From contig JASCNX010000002.1 in assembly GCA_029968055.1 (NCBI GenBank), positions 124,001 to 188,000 on the forward strand: 64,000 nucleotides of DNA. The letters are read 5' to 3'. Positions 41,964 through 50,122 of this stretch are shown piece by piece. The translations under genes were made by a program, and so were the position numbers. The notes below the pieces were generated by a model, which was not told where the DNA came from, ran no database searches, and worked only from the letters and a program-made list of their open reading frames with translations. The DNA is from Xenophilus aerolatus. GTDB taxonomy: Bacteria > Pseudomonadota > Gammaproteobacteria > Burkholderiales > Burkholderiaceae_C. Position 1 is the first letter of the stretch. Each line of letters begins with the position of its first letter.

Positions 41964-42887
41964 TCAGTCGCTCAGCGGTACCGTCTGCACCGGTGGCGGA
42001 TCGCACACCGGCGAGGTGCCGGCGGCCACCGGAACGGGCTTCTCGATGCCCACCACGATGCCGCTGGGCTCGGGCGGACGCGGTGCCGGAATCGCCTCGT
42101 TCTGCTTCTCGCGCACCACGATTTCCTTTCTGGTCATGGCGACCGGTCCGAAGATCGTGCAGAAGGCCACGTCCTTGGCGTCGCGTCCCGTGCCGACGCG
42201 CACCAGCCGGTCCACCGGCGCCATCCGCGTGGCGTCGAAGAGCACCCAGCGCCCGCCGATCCAGGCCTCGAAGACGGCATGGAAATCCTGCGGCGGCTCG
42301 TCGAACCAGACGTAGCCCACCACCAGCCGCGCCGGAATGTTCAATGCGCGGCAGAAGGTGATGCCCAGGTGCGCGAAGTCGCGGCACACGCCGGCGCGGG
42401 CCACGAACACCTCCTGCGCCGTGGTGGTCGAGTCGCTGCTGCCGGGCTGGTAACACAGGCTGTCGTGGATCCAGTCGACGATGGCCTGCACGCGGCCGAT
42501 GCCCGGCGGCAGGTCGCCGAAGAGCTGCTGCGCCGCCCGTGCCATGACGTCCGACTCGCAATAGCGCGTCGGCATGAGGTAGTGCATCAGCGCGTCGGGC
42601 ACCTGGTTGACCGGCGCCTCGGCCAGCTCGGCCGGCAGGCTCACCGGCGCACGCTGCACGCTGGCGCGGTAGCGGATGGTCAGCGGTCCCGGCTGGGCGT
42701 CGAAGCGCACGAAGCGATTGCCGCTGTTGTCGTCGCTGTAGTGATGCAGCGCGACCGGTGGTTCGACCTGCAGCGACTCGCTGAGGATCGACTGCGAGGC
42801 GCAATGCCCCGCTTCGATGTTCAGCAGCAGGTGCGACGGCGCCGTGACCTTGTAGTCGAGAACGGCATCGATGTGCGATTCATGCAT
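41964..42887 (-). CDS. Transglutaminase-like cysteine protease
   Basis: A 307-residue protein of the bacterial transglutaminase-like protease group. The predicted triad is Cys168 (ARAGVCRDFAHLG), His203 (DFHAVFEAW) and Asp218 (VLFDATR). The N-terminal 100 residues have the beta-rich IRYRASVQRAPVS lead-in common in this family, and the C-terminus has a Pro-rich tail. No signal peptide is evident. Substrate unknown; family members act on peptide or amide bonds. Confidence 0.9.
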   Translation of the reverse strand: MHESHIDAVLDYKVTAPSHLLLNIEAGHCASQSILSESLQVEPPVALHHYSDDNSGNRFVRFDAQPGPLTIRYRASVQRAPVSLPAELAEAPVNQVPDALMHYLMPTRYCESDVMARAAQQLFGDLPPGIGRVQAIVDWIHDSLCYQPGSSDSTTTAQEVFVARAGVCRDFAHLGITFCRALNIPARLVVGYVWFDEPPQDFHAVFEAWIGGRWVLFDATRMAPVDRLVRVGTGRDAKDVAFCTIFGPVAMTRKEIVVREKQNEAIPAPRPPEPSGIVVGIEKPVPVAAGTSPVCDPPPVQTVPLSD

Positions 42888-42965
42888 GACTGCCTGCGCG
42901 CCGTGGGCTGCGCAGCCTCCCTGACAGAGATCCGGAAAAATGGGTTGAGGGATGCCGGGCGCGGC

Positions 42966-43148
42966 TCAGGCCAGCGTCGGCAGCGGCAAGGGCCCGCGCC
43001 GCCCGCGGCGGCGTTCGGGCAACTGCCAGTTGGATTGGGTCACGTGCAGCACCCGCACCACCTGGTGGGCGGGCGACTGCAGCAACTGGCCGAGCGGGCG
43101 AACGCGCGGCCAGCGCAGGAAGCGGTGCGCGGTGTCGGTCGCGGGCAC
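42966..43148 (-). CDS. Possible small basic protein
   Basis: A 60-codon frame starting at GTG 43148, two bases after the stop of the DUF1328 gene, reading MPATDTAHRFLRWPRVRPLG, then HVTQSNWQLPERRRGRRGPLPLPTLA. The mix of aromatic and basic residues is more protein-like than neighbouring shadow frames, but no ribosome binding site or family supports it. Low confidence. Confidence 0.25.
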   Translation of the reverse strand: MPATDTAHRFLRWPRVRPLGQLLQSPAHQVVRVLHVTQSNWQLPERRRGRRGPLPLPTLA

Positions 43149-43150
43149 GG

Positions 43151-43336
43151 TCAATCCAGCGCCTTGCGCGCCGCGCCGATGCCCAGCGCGGCCAGCACCA
43201 GGAACACCACGGCCAACAGCAGGAACAGGCCGAACAGCACCTTGGCGATGCCGGCAGCGCCCGCGGCCACACCGCCGAAGCCGAGGGCACCGGCCACCAG
43301 CGAGATCAGCGCAAAAATGATGGCGTACTTCAACAT
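43151..43336 (-). CDS. DUF1328 small membrane protein
   Basis: A 61-residue protein with two hydrophobic helices: [52 protein letters not shown]. This is the DUF1328 (YtjA-like) family, widespread and stress-associated in many bacteria. ATG 43336 has AGGAGC upstream. It is monocistronic. Confidence 0.9.
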   Translation of the reverse strand: MLKYAIIFALISLVAGALGFGGVAAGAAGIAKVLFGLFLLLAVVFLVLAALGIGAARKALD

Positions 43337-43618
43337 GGGAAGCTCCTTGAAAAGAGGCGGCATCCGGATGCAGAGTGCGTCCTGGCTGCCAGGATCCGGA
43401 GCTTAGAAAAGCCATCCCGTGCCCCCGGACGGCGTGCCCCGCATGGCCCCGTAGGACAAGCTCGCGCAGCCTTGCCGCCCGAACGGCCCGCGGCTGTCGG
43501 GCGCGGCGCATGGCGCGGCGCGAACGGCTACATTCGCTGCGGACGCCGGCTCCGGCCGGCTTCGCATCCCCGCACCCGCCCGTCGACGACATCCAACGAA
43601 ACCTGGAGTTCTTTCACC

Positions 43619-44227
43619 ATGAAGCTGTACTACTCCCCCGGAGCCTGTTCCCTCTCGCCCCACATCGCACTGCAGGAAGCCGGTCTCGCCTTCGAGCCGG
43701 TGATGGCCAGCACCAAGAGCCACAAGCTGCAGGACGGCACCGACTACTACGGCATCAACCCGCTGGGCTACGTGCCGCTGCTGGAGCTGGACGACGGCAC
43801 CACGCTGCGCGAAGGCCCGGCCATCGTGCAGTACATCGCCGACCTCGCGCCCACCAAGAACCTCGCCCCTGCCAACGGCACGCTGCAGCGCTACCGCCTG
43901 CAGGAATGGCTGACCTTCATCGGCACCGAGATCCACAAGGGCTTCAGCCCCCTCTTCAACCCGGCCATGCCCGAGGAGGCGAAGACGATCGCGAAGGACA
44001 AGCTGAACTCGCGCTACCAGTGGCTCGACAAGCAGCTCGAGGGCCGCGAGTTCCTCATGGGCGAGCACTTCAGCGTCGCCGACGGCTACCTGTTCACCGT
44101 CACCAACTGGGCCAAGCCCACCGGCGTCGACCTCTCGCCCTACCCCAACGTGCTGGCCTGGCACGCACGCATCGGCCAGCGCCCCGCGGTGCAGGCGGCC
44201 ATGAAGGCCGAAGGCCTGGTCAAGTAA
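43619..44227 (+). CDS. Beta-class glutathione S-transferase
   Basis: A 202-residue GST beginning MKLYYSPGACSLSPHIALQEAG, with Cys10 of the beta class in SPGACS, then PLGYVPLLELDDGTTLREGPAIVQYIAD (about 52-80) and the helical VADGYLFTVTNWAKPTGV. Beta-class GSTs detoxify or reduce xenobiotics and disulfides. ATG 43619 is directly at the family start. The operon partner is not evident; the photolyase gene runs the other way. Confidence 0.93.
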   Translation: MKLYYSPGACSLSPHIALQEAGLAFEPVMASTKSHKLQDGTDYYGINPLGYVPLLELDDGTTLREGPAIVQYIADLAPTKNLAPANGTLQRYRLQEWLTFIGTEIHKGFSPLFNPAMPEEAKTIAKDKLNSRYQWLDKQLEGREFLMGEHFSVADGYLFTVTNWAKPTGVDLSPYPNVLAWHARIGQRPAVQAAMKAEGLVK

Positions 44228-44245
44228 GCCAAACCGGCAACGCCC

Positions 44246-45790
44246 TCACAGCGCCTGCGGGTCGTCCCGCATCCGCTGGGCGGTGCGGCGCAGTGCGGCA
44301 ACCTCGTCGGCGCCGAAGCGCTGCAGGTTCTTCACCATCATCACGGTGCGCGGATTGCCCTCGAGCATGCGGGCATGCCGCGCGACGAAGTCCCAGTACA
44401 TCACCGTCATCGGGCAGGCGGCCTCACCGCTGCGCTCGGCCGGCCGGTAGCGGCAGCCGTCGCAGTAGTTGCTCATGCGCCGGATGTAGGCGCCGCCGGC
44501 CGCGTAGGGCTTGGTGACGAAGCGGGCCCCGTCCGCATACAGCGACATTCCCAGCGTGTTGGGCGCCTCCACCCACTCCACGGCGTCGACATACACCGCC
44601 AGGTACCACGCGTGCACCTGCGCCGGTTCCACGCCGAAGGTGAGCGCGAAGTTGCCCGTGACCATCAGCCGCTGGATGTGGTGCGCATAGCCCGTGCGCA
44701 GCGTCTGGCCGATGGCCTGGCGCATGCAGTTCATGTGCACCTCGCCCGTCCAGTACCACGCGGGCAGCGGTGCGTCGTGCCGCAGCGCGTTGGCCTGCAG
44801 CAGCTTGGGCATGCGCCACCAGTAGACGCCGCGCATGAACTCGCGCCAGCCGAGGATCTGGCGCACGAAGCCCTCGACGGCCTCGATGGGTGCACGGCCC
44901 GCCTCGTGCTCGGCCACCGCGGCGGCGATCACCTCGCGCGGATCGAGCAGCTTGAGGTTGAGCGACGACGAAATGAGCCCGTGGTACAGGAAGGGCTCGT
45001 CCTGCCACATCGCGTCCTGGAAGCGGCCGAAGTCCTGCAGCCGCTCGGCCATGAAGGCCGCCAGCGCATGCAGCGCCTGGTCGCGGGTCACCGGCCAGTC
45101 GAAGCCCTCGGCGCTGCCGTAGTGGTCGCCGAAATGCGTTTCCACATCGGCCAGCACCTCGCGCGTGATCGCGTCCGGCGCAAAGGACGGCGGGCGCGGC
45201 AGCATCCCCGGGCCGGCGCGGCCGAAGGCGCCGCGGTTGTCATGGTCGAAGTTCCACTGCCCGCCGGTGGGGCCGCCCTCGGCATCGATCAGCACGCCGT
45301 GCTGCTGGCGCATGCGGCGGTAGAAGGCCTCCATCACCAGGCGCGTCTTGCCGCGTGCGTGGTCGGCGAACTCGGCGCGCGAGGCCATGAAGTGCAGGTC
45401 GTCGCGCACGTCCAGCCGCACGCCGGCCTGCGCACAGGTGTCGGCCATCGCCTGCTCGAGGCGCCACTCGCCGGCCTCGGTCATGACCACCGCTTCGGGC
45501 CGCTCGCGCGCCAGGGCGTCGGCCAGCGCGTCCGCGATGCCGGTGAAGCGGTGCGTGCCGATGCGCAGGTACCGCAGCGGCCAGCCCCGCTCGCGCAGCA
45601 GCTCGGCGACATGCCGCATCGCCGACAGGAAGAGCGCGGTGCGCATCTTCGTGCTCGGCACATGCTCCGATTCCTCGCGCGCCTCGACCATCAACACCGC
45701 GTCGTGCGCCGGGTCGAAGCCCTCGAAGGCCACGTTCTGCAGGCTCAGCTGGTCGCCCAGCACCAGCACCAGGCGACGCAGGCGCGTCAT
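44246..45790 (-). CDS. Iron-sulfur (6-4) photolyase / FeS-BCP cryptochrome
   Basis: A 514-residue flavoprotein of the PhrB-type bacterial (6-4) photolyase group. The N-terminal Rossmann-like part (LVLVLGDQLSLQNVAFEGFDPAHDAVLMVEAREES) and the C-terminal FAD domain with AFMAERLQDFGRFQDAMW, WREFMRGVYWW and MVTGNFALTFGVEPAQVHAWYL are typical. Four cysteines near the end (MNCMRQ, YCDGCRYRP, ACPM) supply the [4Fe-4S] ligands. It repairs (6-4) photoproducts. It overlaps the MFS gene by four bases (ATGA), so the two are coupled. Confidence 0.93.
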   Translation of the reverse strand: MTRLRRLVLVLGDQLSLQNVAFEGFDPAHDAVLMVEAREESEHVPSTKMRTALFLSAMRHVAELLRERGWPLRYLRIGTHRFTGIADALADALARERPEAVVMTEAGEWRLEQAMADTCAQAGVRLDVRDDLHFMASRAEFADHARGKTRLVMEAFYRRMRQQHGVLIDAEGGPTGGQWNFDHDNRGAFGRAGPGMLPRPPSFAPDAITREVLADVETHFGDHYGSAEGFDWPVTRDQALHALAAFMAERLQDFGRFQDAMWQDEPFLYHGLISSSLNLKLLDPREVIAAAVAEHEAGRAPIEAVEGFVRQILGWREFMRGVYWWRMPKLLQANALRHDAPLPAWYWTGEVHMNCMRQAIGQTLRTGYAHHIQRLMVTGNFALTFGVEPAQVHAWYLAVYVDAVEWVEAPNTLGMSLYADGARFVTKPYAAGGAYIRRMSNYCDGCRYRPAERSGEAACPMTVMYWDFVARHARMLEGNPRTVMMVKNLQRFGADEVAALRRTAQRMRDDPQAL

Positions 45791-47007
45791 GCCAGCGCTT
45801 TCTGCCGCCAGGCCAGGGCGGCGCCCAGCCACAGTGCCAGCGCCGAGGCGACCAGCCCGCGGGCCAGCCCGCCCGGGCCGTCGGCGATCCAGCCGACCAC
45901 CGTGGGCCCGACGATCTGCCCGAGCGCGAACAGGATGGTGAAGGCGCTGATGCCCGCGGCCCACTGCGCGGGCGGCAGGTTGTGCCGCACCAGCGCGGTG
46001 GTCGATGCCACCACCGACAGGAACACGGCGCCGAAGAGCAGCCCCGACACCAGCGCCACCGGCCACGCCGGGCTGAGCACCGGCAGCAGTGTCGCCACGC
46101 CCAGCAGTGCATTGAGCAGGGCCTGCGGCTCGCCGCCGCGCCAGCGGCCCAGCACGCCGGCCCACAGCCGCGACGAGGCCAGCACCGCCACGCCCAGCAG
46201 CGCGTAGAAGAGCGTGAGCTGCGGCGCGCTCGCGCCGCCCGTGCGCAGCAGCGCGATCACGAAGGTCATGTAGCCGATGTAGCCGGCGCCGAAGCACAGG
46301 TACCCCGCCATCGCCCAGCCCAGGCGGCGCAGCGGCACCGCGGCATCCGGCGACGTCGGCCCACCCGCACCGGGCGCCGGCGCGACCGGCAAGGCGCGGG
46401 CCGTCGCGGCCAGCACGACCGTCGCGGCCAGACTCGCGACGGCCAGGCCCCACCAGGCCCAGCGCCAGGCGTGCGCACCGGCGGCGCCCCAGGCCAACAG
46501 CGGCGGCACACCCAGGGCCGACACCACGATGCCCAGCCCGGTGCCGCCGTAGTACAGCCCGAGCAGGAAGCCCGACTGCGCGGGGTGCTCGGCCGCAAGC
46601 CGCGCGGCCAGCAGGCCCCCGGCCACGAAGACCCAGGCGCTCGCGACGCCCGCCAACAGGCGCTGCACCAGCAGCGCCGGGGCGCCGGTGAAGAAGCCGC
46701 TGGCGGCCATGAACACGCTCGCCAGCACGGCGCCGGCGACCAGCAGCCGGCCCGCGCCCCAGCGCCGCATGAGCGCCGGGGTGCACAGGGCGCCCAGCAG
46801 GTAGCCCAGCGCGTTGGCGGTGTTCATGCCGCCCGCCAGGGCATAGCTCCATCCCAGGTCCTGGCGCATCGGCGGCAGCAGCAGGCCGTAGGCGAAGCGC
46901 GTGATGCCCAGCGACACGGCGGCCCCCATCGAGAGCCCGAGCGCCAGCAGCAGGGACCGCGCGGTGGACGTTTGCGCGGCGGCGGAGGTGTCGGGCACGG
47001 TGCTCAT
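45787..47007 (-). CDS. YbfB/YjiJ family MFS transporter
   Basis: A 406-residue major facilitator with about 12 hydrophobic segments and the YbfB/YjiJ signature SMGAAVSLGITRFAYGLLLPPMRQDLGWSYALAGGMNTANALGYLLGAL (about 28-75). The substrate is unknown. ATG 47007 (MSTVPDTS) was chosen; an in-frame ATG 63 bases upstream overlaps the divergent OYE promoter region. It is upstream of and overlaps the photolyase. Confidence 0.87.
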   Translation of the reverse strand: MSTVPDTSAAAQTSTARSLLLALGLSMGAAVSLGITRFAYGLLLPPMRQDLGWSYALAGGMNTANALGYLLGALCTPALMRRWGAGRLLVAGAVLASVFMAASGFFTGAPALLVQRLLAGVASAWVFVAGGLLAARLAAEHPAQSGFLLGLYYGGTGLGIVVSALGVPPLLAWGAAGAHAWRWAWWGLAVASLAATVVLAATARALPVAPAPGAGGPTSPDAAVPLRRLGWAMAGYLCFGAGYIGYMTFVIALLRTGGASAPQLTLFYALLGVAVLASSRLWAGVLGRWRGGEPQALLNALLGVATLLPVLSPAWPVALVSGLLFGAVFLSVVASTTALVRHNLPPAQWAAGISAFTILFALGQIVGPTVVGWIADGPGGLARGLVASALALWLGAALAWRQKALA

Positions 47008-47202
47008 GGGGGTCGGCGCATTCTGCGCCGCCTTGCACGCGCCGCCTGTCGGATGGGTGCCTAGCAACAAAACGGCAACCCCGCTGCCACAAGGCCGTGC
47101 CGCGTGGCGTACGCTGCGCGACGGAGGGTCCCGGCACGTCGCCTGCGTGCCGGGTCGCCCCGAAGACCCACAACAACCTCAGCGACGAAAGGCTTCACGC
47201 CC

Positions 47203-48306
47203 ATGCCCACCCTTTTCGACCCGGTCCAGGCCGGCGACCTGCACCTGAAGAACCGCATCGTGATGGCGCCGCTCACGCGCAACCGCTCGCCCAACGCCAT
47301 CCCGCGCGACATCACCGCCACCTACTACGCGCAACGCGCCGACGCCGGCCTGCTCATCACCGAAGCCACCGCCATCAGCCACCAGGGCCAGGGTTATGCC
47401 GACGTGCCGGGCCTGTACGGCACCGAGCAGCTCGACGGCTGGAAGAAGGTCACCGCCGCCGTGCATGCCAAGGGCGGCAAGATCGTCACGCAGCTCTGGC
47501 ACGTCGGCCGCGTCTCGCACACCGAGCTGCAGCCCGACGGCGGCGCGCCGGTCGCGCCCTCGGCCATCACGGCCAAGACGAAGACGGTGCTCATCAAGGA
47601 CGGCGTGCCCACTTTCGTCGAGACCTCGCACCCGCGCGCATTGCGTGCCGACGAGCTGCCCGGCATCGTCCACACCTACGCCGCCGCCGCGCGCAATGCC
47701 GTCGAGACGGCCGGCTTCGACGGCGTCGAGATCCATGGCGCCAACGGCTACCTGCTCGACCAGTTCCTCAAGGACGGCAGCAACCACCGCACCGACGACT
47801 ACGGCGGCTCCATCGAGAACCGCGCGCGCCTGCTGCTGGAGGTCACGCGCGCCGTCGCCGACGCCGTGGGCCACGGCAAGGTGGGCATCCGCCTGTCGCC
47901 CGTCACGCCGGCCAACGACGTGGTCGACAGCGCCCCGCAGCCGCTCTTCGAGTACGTGGTGAAGCAGCTGGCGCAGCTCGGCCTGGCCTACCTCCACATC
48001 ATCGAAGGCGCGACCGGCGGCCCGCGCGAGATTCCCGACCGGCCCTTCGACTACGACGCCCTCAAGAAGACCTACCGCGAGGCCGGCGGCCGTGCCGCCT
48101 GGATGGTGAACAACGGCTACGACCTGCCCATGGCCGAGACCGCCGTGAAGGAAGGCGACGACCTGGTCGCCTTCGGCAAGCCCTTCATCGCCAACCCCGA
48201 CCTGGTGCGCCGCATCCGCGAAGGCGCGCCGTGGAACGAGGTGGACAAGGCCACGCTCTACGGCGGTGGCGAGAAGGGCTACACCGACTACCCGACGCTC
48301 GCCTGA
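47203..48306 (+). CDS. Old yellow enzyme family ene-reductase (NemA-like)
   Basis: A 367-residue NADH:flavin oxidoreductase. Family features: PLTRNRSPNAIPRDITATYYAQRADAGLLITEATAIS (about 23-58), QLWHVGRVSHT, GVEIHGANGYLLDQFLKDGSNHRTDDYGGSIENRARLLLEV (about 180-220) and the C-terminal PFIANPDLVRRI. The HGAN active-site pair (His/Asn) of N-ethylmaleimide reductases is present. It reduces activated C=C bonds or nitrate esters. A tautomerase follows after 32 bp in the same operon. Confidence 0.94.
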   Translation: MPTLFDPVQAGDLHLKNRIVMAPLTRNRSPNAIPRDITATYYAQRADAGLLITEATAISHQGQGYADVPGLYGTEQLDGWKKVTAAVHAKGGKIVTQLWHVGRVSHTELQPDGGAPVAPSAITAKTKTVLIKDGVPTFVETSHPRALRADELPGIVHTYAAAARNAVETAGFDGVEIHGANGYLLDQFLKDGSNHRTDDYGGSIENRARLLLEVTRAVADAVGHGKVGIRLSPVTPANDVVDSAPQPLFEYVVKQLAQLGLAYLHIIEGATGGPREIPDRPFDYDALKKTYREAGGRAAWMVNNGYDLPMAETAVKEGDDLVAFGKPFIANPDLVRRIREGAPWNEVDKATLYGGGEKGYTDYPTLA

Positions 48307-48338
48307 GCGCCGCGCGTCGGTTCCCTGAAGGTCCGCCC

Positions 48339-48734
48339 ATGCCCTACCTGCAGCTCGATGTCGCCGGCCCCTACCCCGCCGCGACCAAGCAGCGGCTGGC
48401 CGAGGCGATGAGCCGGACCTACGCACGCATGATGTCGGTCGACATCCGCCGCATCACCGTCGCCGTGCGCAAGCTGGGCGACGGTGGGCTGTGGCGCATC
48501 GCCACCGAAGGCGAGCCGCCGGTGCCCGTCGCCATCCTCATGCTGGACATCCGCGCGGGCCGCCCGGCCGAACTGCGCATGCAGGTGGCACAGGCCCTGT
48601 GCGCCCACTGCATCGAGCTGCTCGGCCTGCGCGAGGACCGGCTCAACGTCGAGTTCACGCAGCACAGCGGCGACGAGATGTACCACCCGGCGCTGGGTGG
48701 CTTCAGCCCCGACTGGACGCCGGATGAGCGCTGA
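48339..48734 (+). CDS. Tautomerase family protein
   Basis: A 131-residue tautomerase-fold protein with Pro2 (MPYLQLDVAGPY) as the probable catalytic N-terminal proline after Met removal. It has the family VDIRRITVAVRKLGDGG and LNVEFTQHSGDEMYHPALGG segments. It is longer than 4-oxalocrotonate tautomerase, closer to the fused type. It lies in an operon with the ene-reductase, so both may act on the same unsaturated compound. Substrate unknown. Confidence 0.85.
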   Translation: MPYLQLDVAGPYPAATKQRLAEAMSRTYARMMSVDIRRITVAVRKLGDGGLWRIATEGEPPVPVAILMLDIRAGRPAELRMQVAQALCAHCIELLGLREDRLNVEFTQHSGDEMYHPALGGFSPDWTPDER

Positions 48735-48796
48735 TGGCACCAGCCTTGCGCGACACCCGGCATGCCCGCGCATCGCCGAACCGCGAAAAAGGGCGT

Positions 48797-50122
48797 TCAC
48801 TGCAAGCGCTGGGAGAGAAACTCGATCGCCTCGGAGTTGCGAAAGTAGCTGCAGTGGTGCGTGCCGGATGAATCTCGCAGAAGCCGGAAGTCACTGCTTG
48901 CGATGCTGATGGCCGGCCCTAGCTCGCTCATCGCGCTCGTGTCCACGACCAGATCGTTCGGCTGTCCGAAGATGACCTCTGCACCGTAGTACTTGGCCTG
49001 GTCCGTCAGGTTGGAAAACCGTTCCCAGAACTTCCAGATCGGTTGGCGCACCGCATCGGGCTTGAACTGCACGCCGACGCCTGCATACGATGCCGAGCCC
49101 GGCAGCGGAAAGAGGCGAGACAGCTCGATGTTGTTTCCGACCCGGCTCTGCGACATCAAACCCGGGACCAAGCCGACCACGGCGTCGGGGATCGGCAGGC
49201 CTGCCCCGACATGCAGCGCCTTGCCCAGCACACTCGCCAGCCCTGCGGCACCCATGGCAAGCGGCATGGCGGGCGGGAAGGCCATGGCCGTGCCCTTGGC
49301 AAGCATCGACAACGCATCGGCGACGTTGGCCAGCAAGTCCAGCGCCTCGCGCAGTCGCGCCGGTGATGCCAGGCTCGTGCCCGTGAGCGGCGAACCGACG
49401 AAGACAACCTGCTCGACCGGCAAGCTGCCCATCCTCAACGCCCAGCACACCACCAGGCCGCCGCGGCTGTGCGCAACGATGTCGACTTTGGCGTTCAGCG
49501 GCTCCAGGGCCTGGCGCAGCGCCAACGCATTGAGCCAGGCCGACTCGGACAGCGTGGCATGGTCGAATGCGAGCACTGCAGCATAGGGACCCTGGGTCCC
49601 CTTGGGCCCGCCGACCCAGCGCTCGAAGAGCTTGCGCCCCGCCTCCGTGGACCGGAGCTCGGCGTCGTACATCTCGCTGCGGCTGAACGTGCCGTGCACC
49701 AGCAGCAGCACGCGACCTTTGAATGCCTCGAGTTCGCCTGGCTTCAAGGCCCGCCACCCCGTTTCGCTCCAGCAGCGCAGGCCACGATTCGGGTTCAGTC
49801 GTTCGTCCAACGCCACCAGCGCGTCGGTGATCTGATTGCGCCCCAGGGGCGGAAACTCGATCCGCTGCACCACATCGCCGGGGGCTGTTCCGATCGAACG
49901 CCAAGCGCGCCGTCCCTGGTGCAGTTGCTGTTCGGCCGGCCGCCAGACCCAGCGCAGCACGCCGTCGTCGCGAACGAGCTCCACGGCCTCTCGCCCGTCG
50001 TCCCGCTCGGCTGCGAAGCCGCGCCGACGACGAACCTGCATGGGCGAACGCGCCTCTTGCCCGGTTGGCATCGGCTGCGTCAATGCCTGCCCGACGGCAG
50101 ACCACAGTGCCGTGTCGTTCAT
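48797..50122 (-). CDS. Alpha/beta hydrolase paired with a CHAT/transglutaminase-like protein
   Basis: A 441-residue lipase-like hydrolase. The core starts GRVLLLVHGTFSRSEMYDAELR (about 130-150), the nucleophile Ser219 sits in VDIVAHSRGGLVVCWALR, and the late PNDLVVDTSAMSEL and GTHHCSYF blocks supply the acid and His. The N-terminal 120 residues are Arg-rich and lack a signal peptide. The start ATG overlaps the stop of the large upstream gene by four bases (ATGA), so the two are made together. Family members with the same VDTSAMSEL/THHCSYF pattern accompany CHAT-type and effector genes in conflict systems. Confidence 0.85.
   Translation of the reverse strand: MNDTALWSAVGQALTQPMPTGQEARSPMQVRRRRGFAAERDDGREAVELVRDDGVLRWVWRPAEQQLHQGRRAWRSIGTAPGDVVQRIEFPPLGRNQITDALVALDERLNPNRGLRCWSETGWRALKPGELEAFKGRVLLLVHGTFSRSEMYDAELRSTEAGRKLFERWVGGPKGTQGPYAAVLAFDHATLSESAWLNALALRQALEPLNAKVDIVAHSRGGLVVCWALRMGSLPVEQVVFVGSPLTGTSLASPARLREALDLLANVADALSMLAKGTAMAFPPAMPLAMGAAGLASVLGKALHVGAGLPIPDAVVGLVPGLMSQSRVGNNIELSRLFPLPGSASYAGVGVQFKPDAVRQPIWKFWERFSNLTDQAKYYGAEVIFGQPNDLVVDTSAMSELGPAISIASSDFRLLRDSSGTHHCSYFRNSEAIEFLSQRLQ

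Noticed and set aside
44246-47176. A single continuous frame that would fuse the photolyase to upstream sequence
   Set aside because: The photolyase domain starts at 45790; the extension in this frame is the antisense of nothing and overlaps the MFS gene in a different frame, with low-complexity residues. The ATGA overlap at 45787-45790 supports two separate genes.
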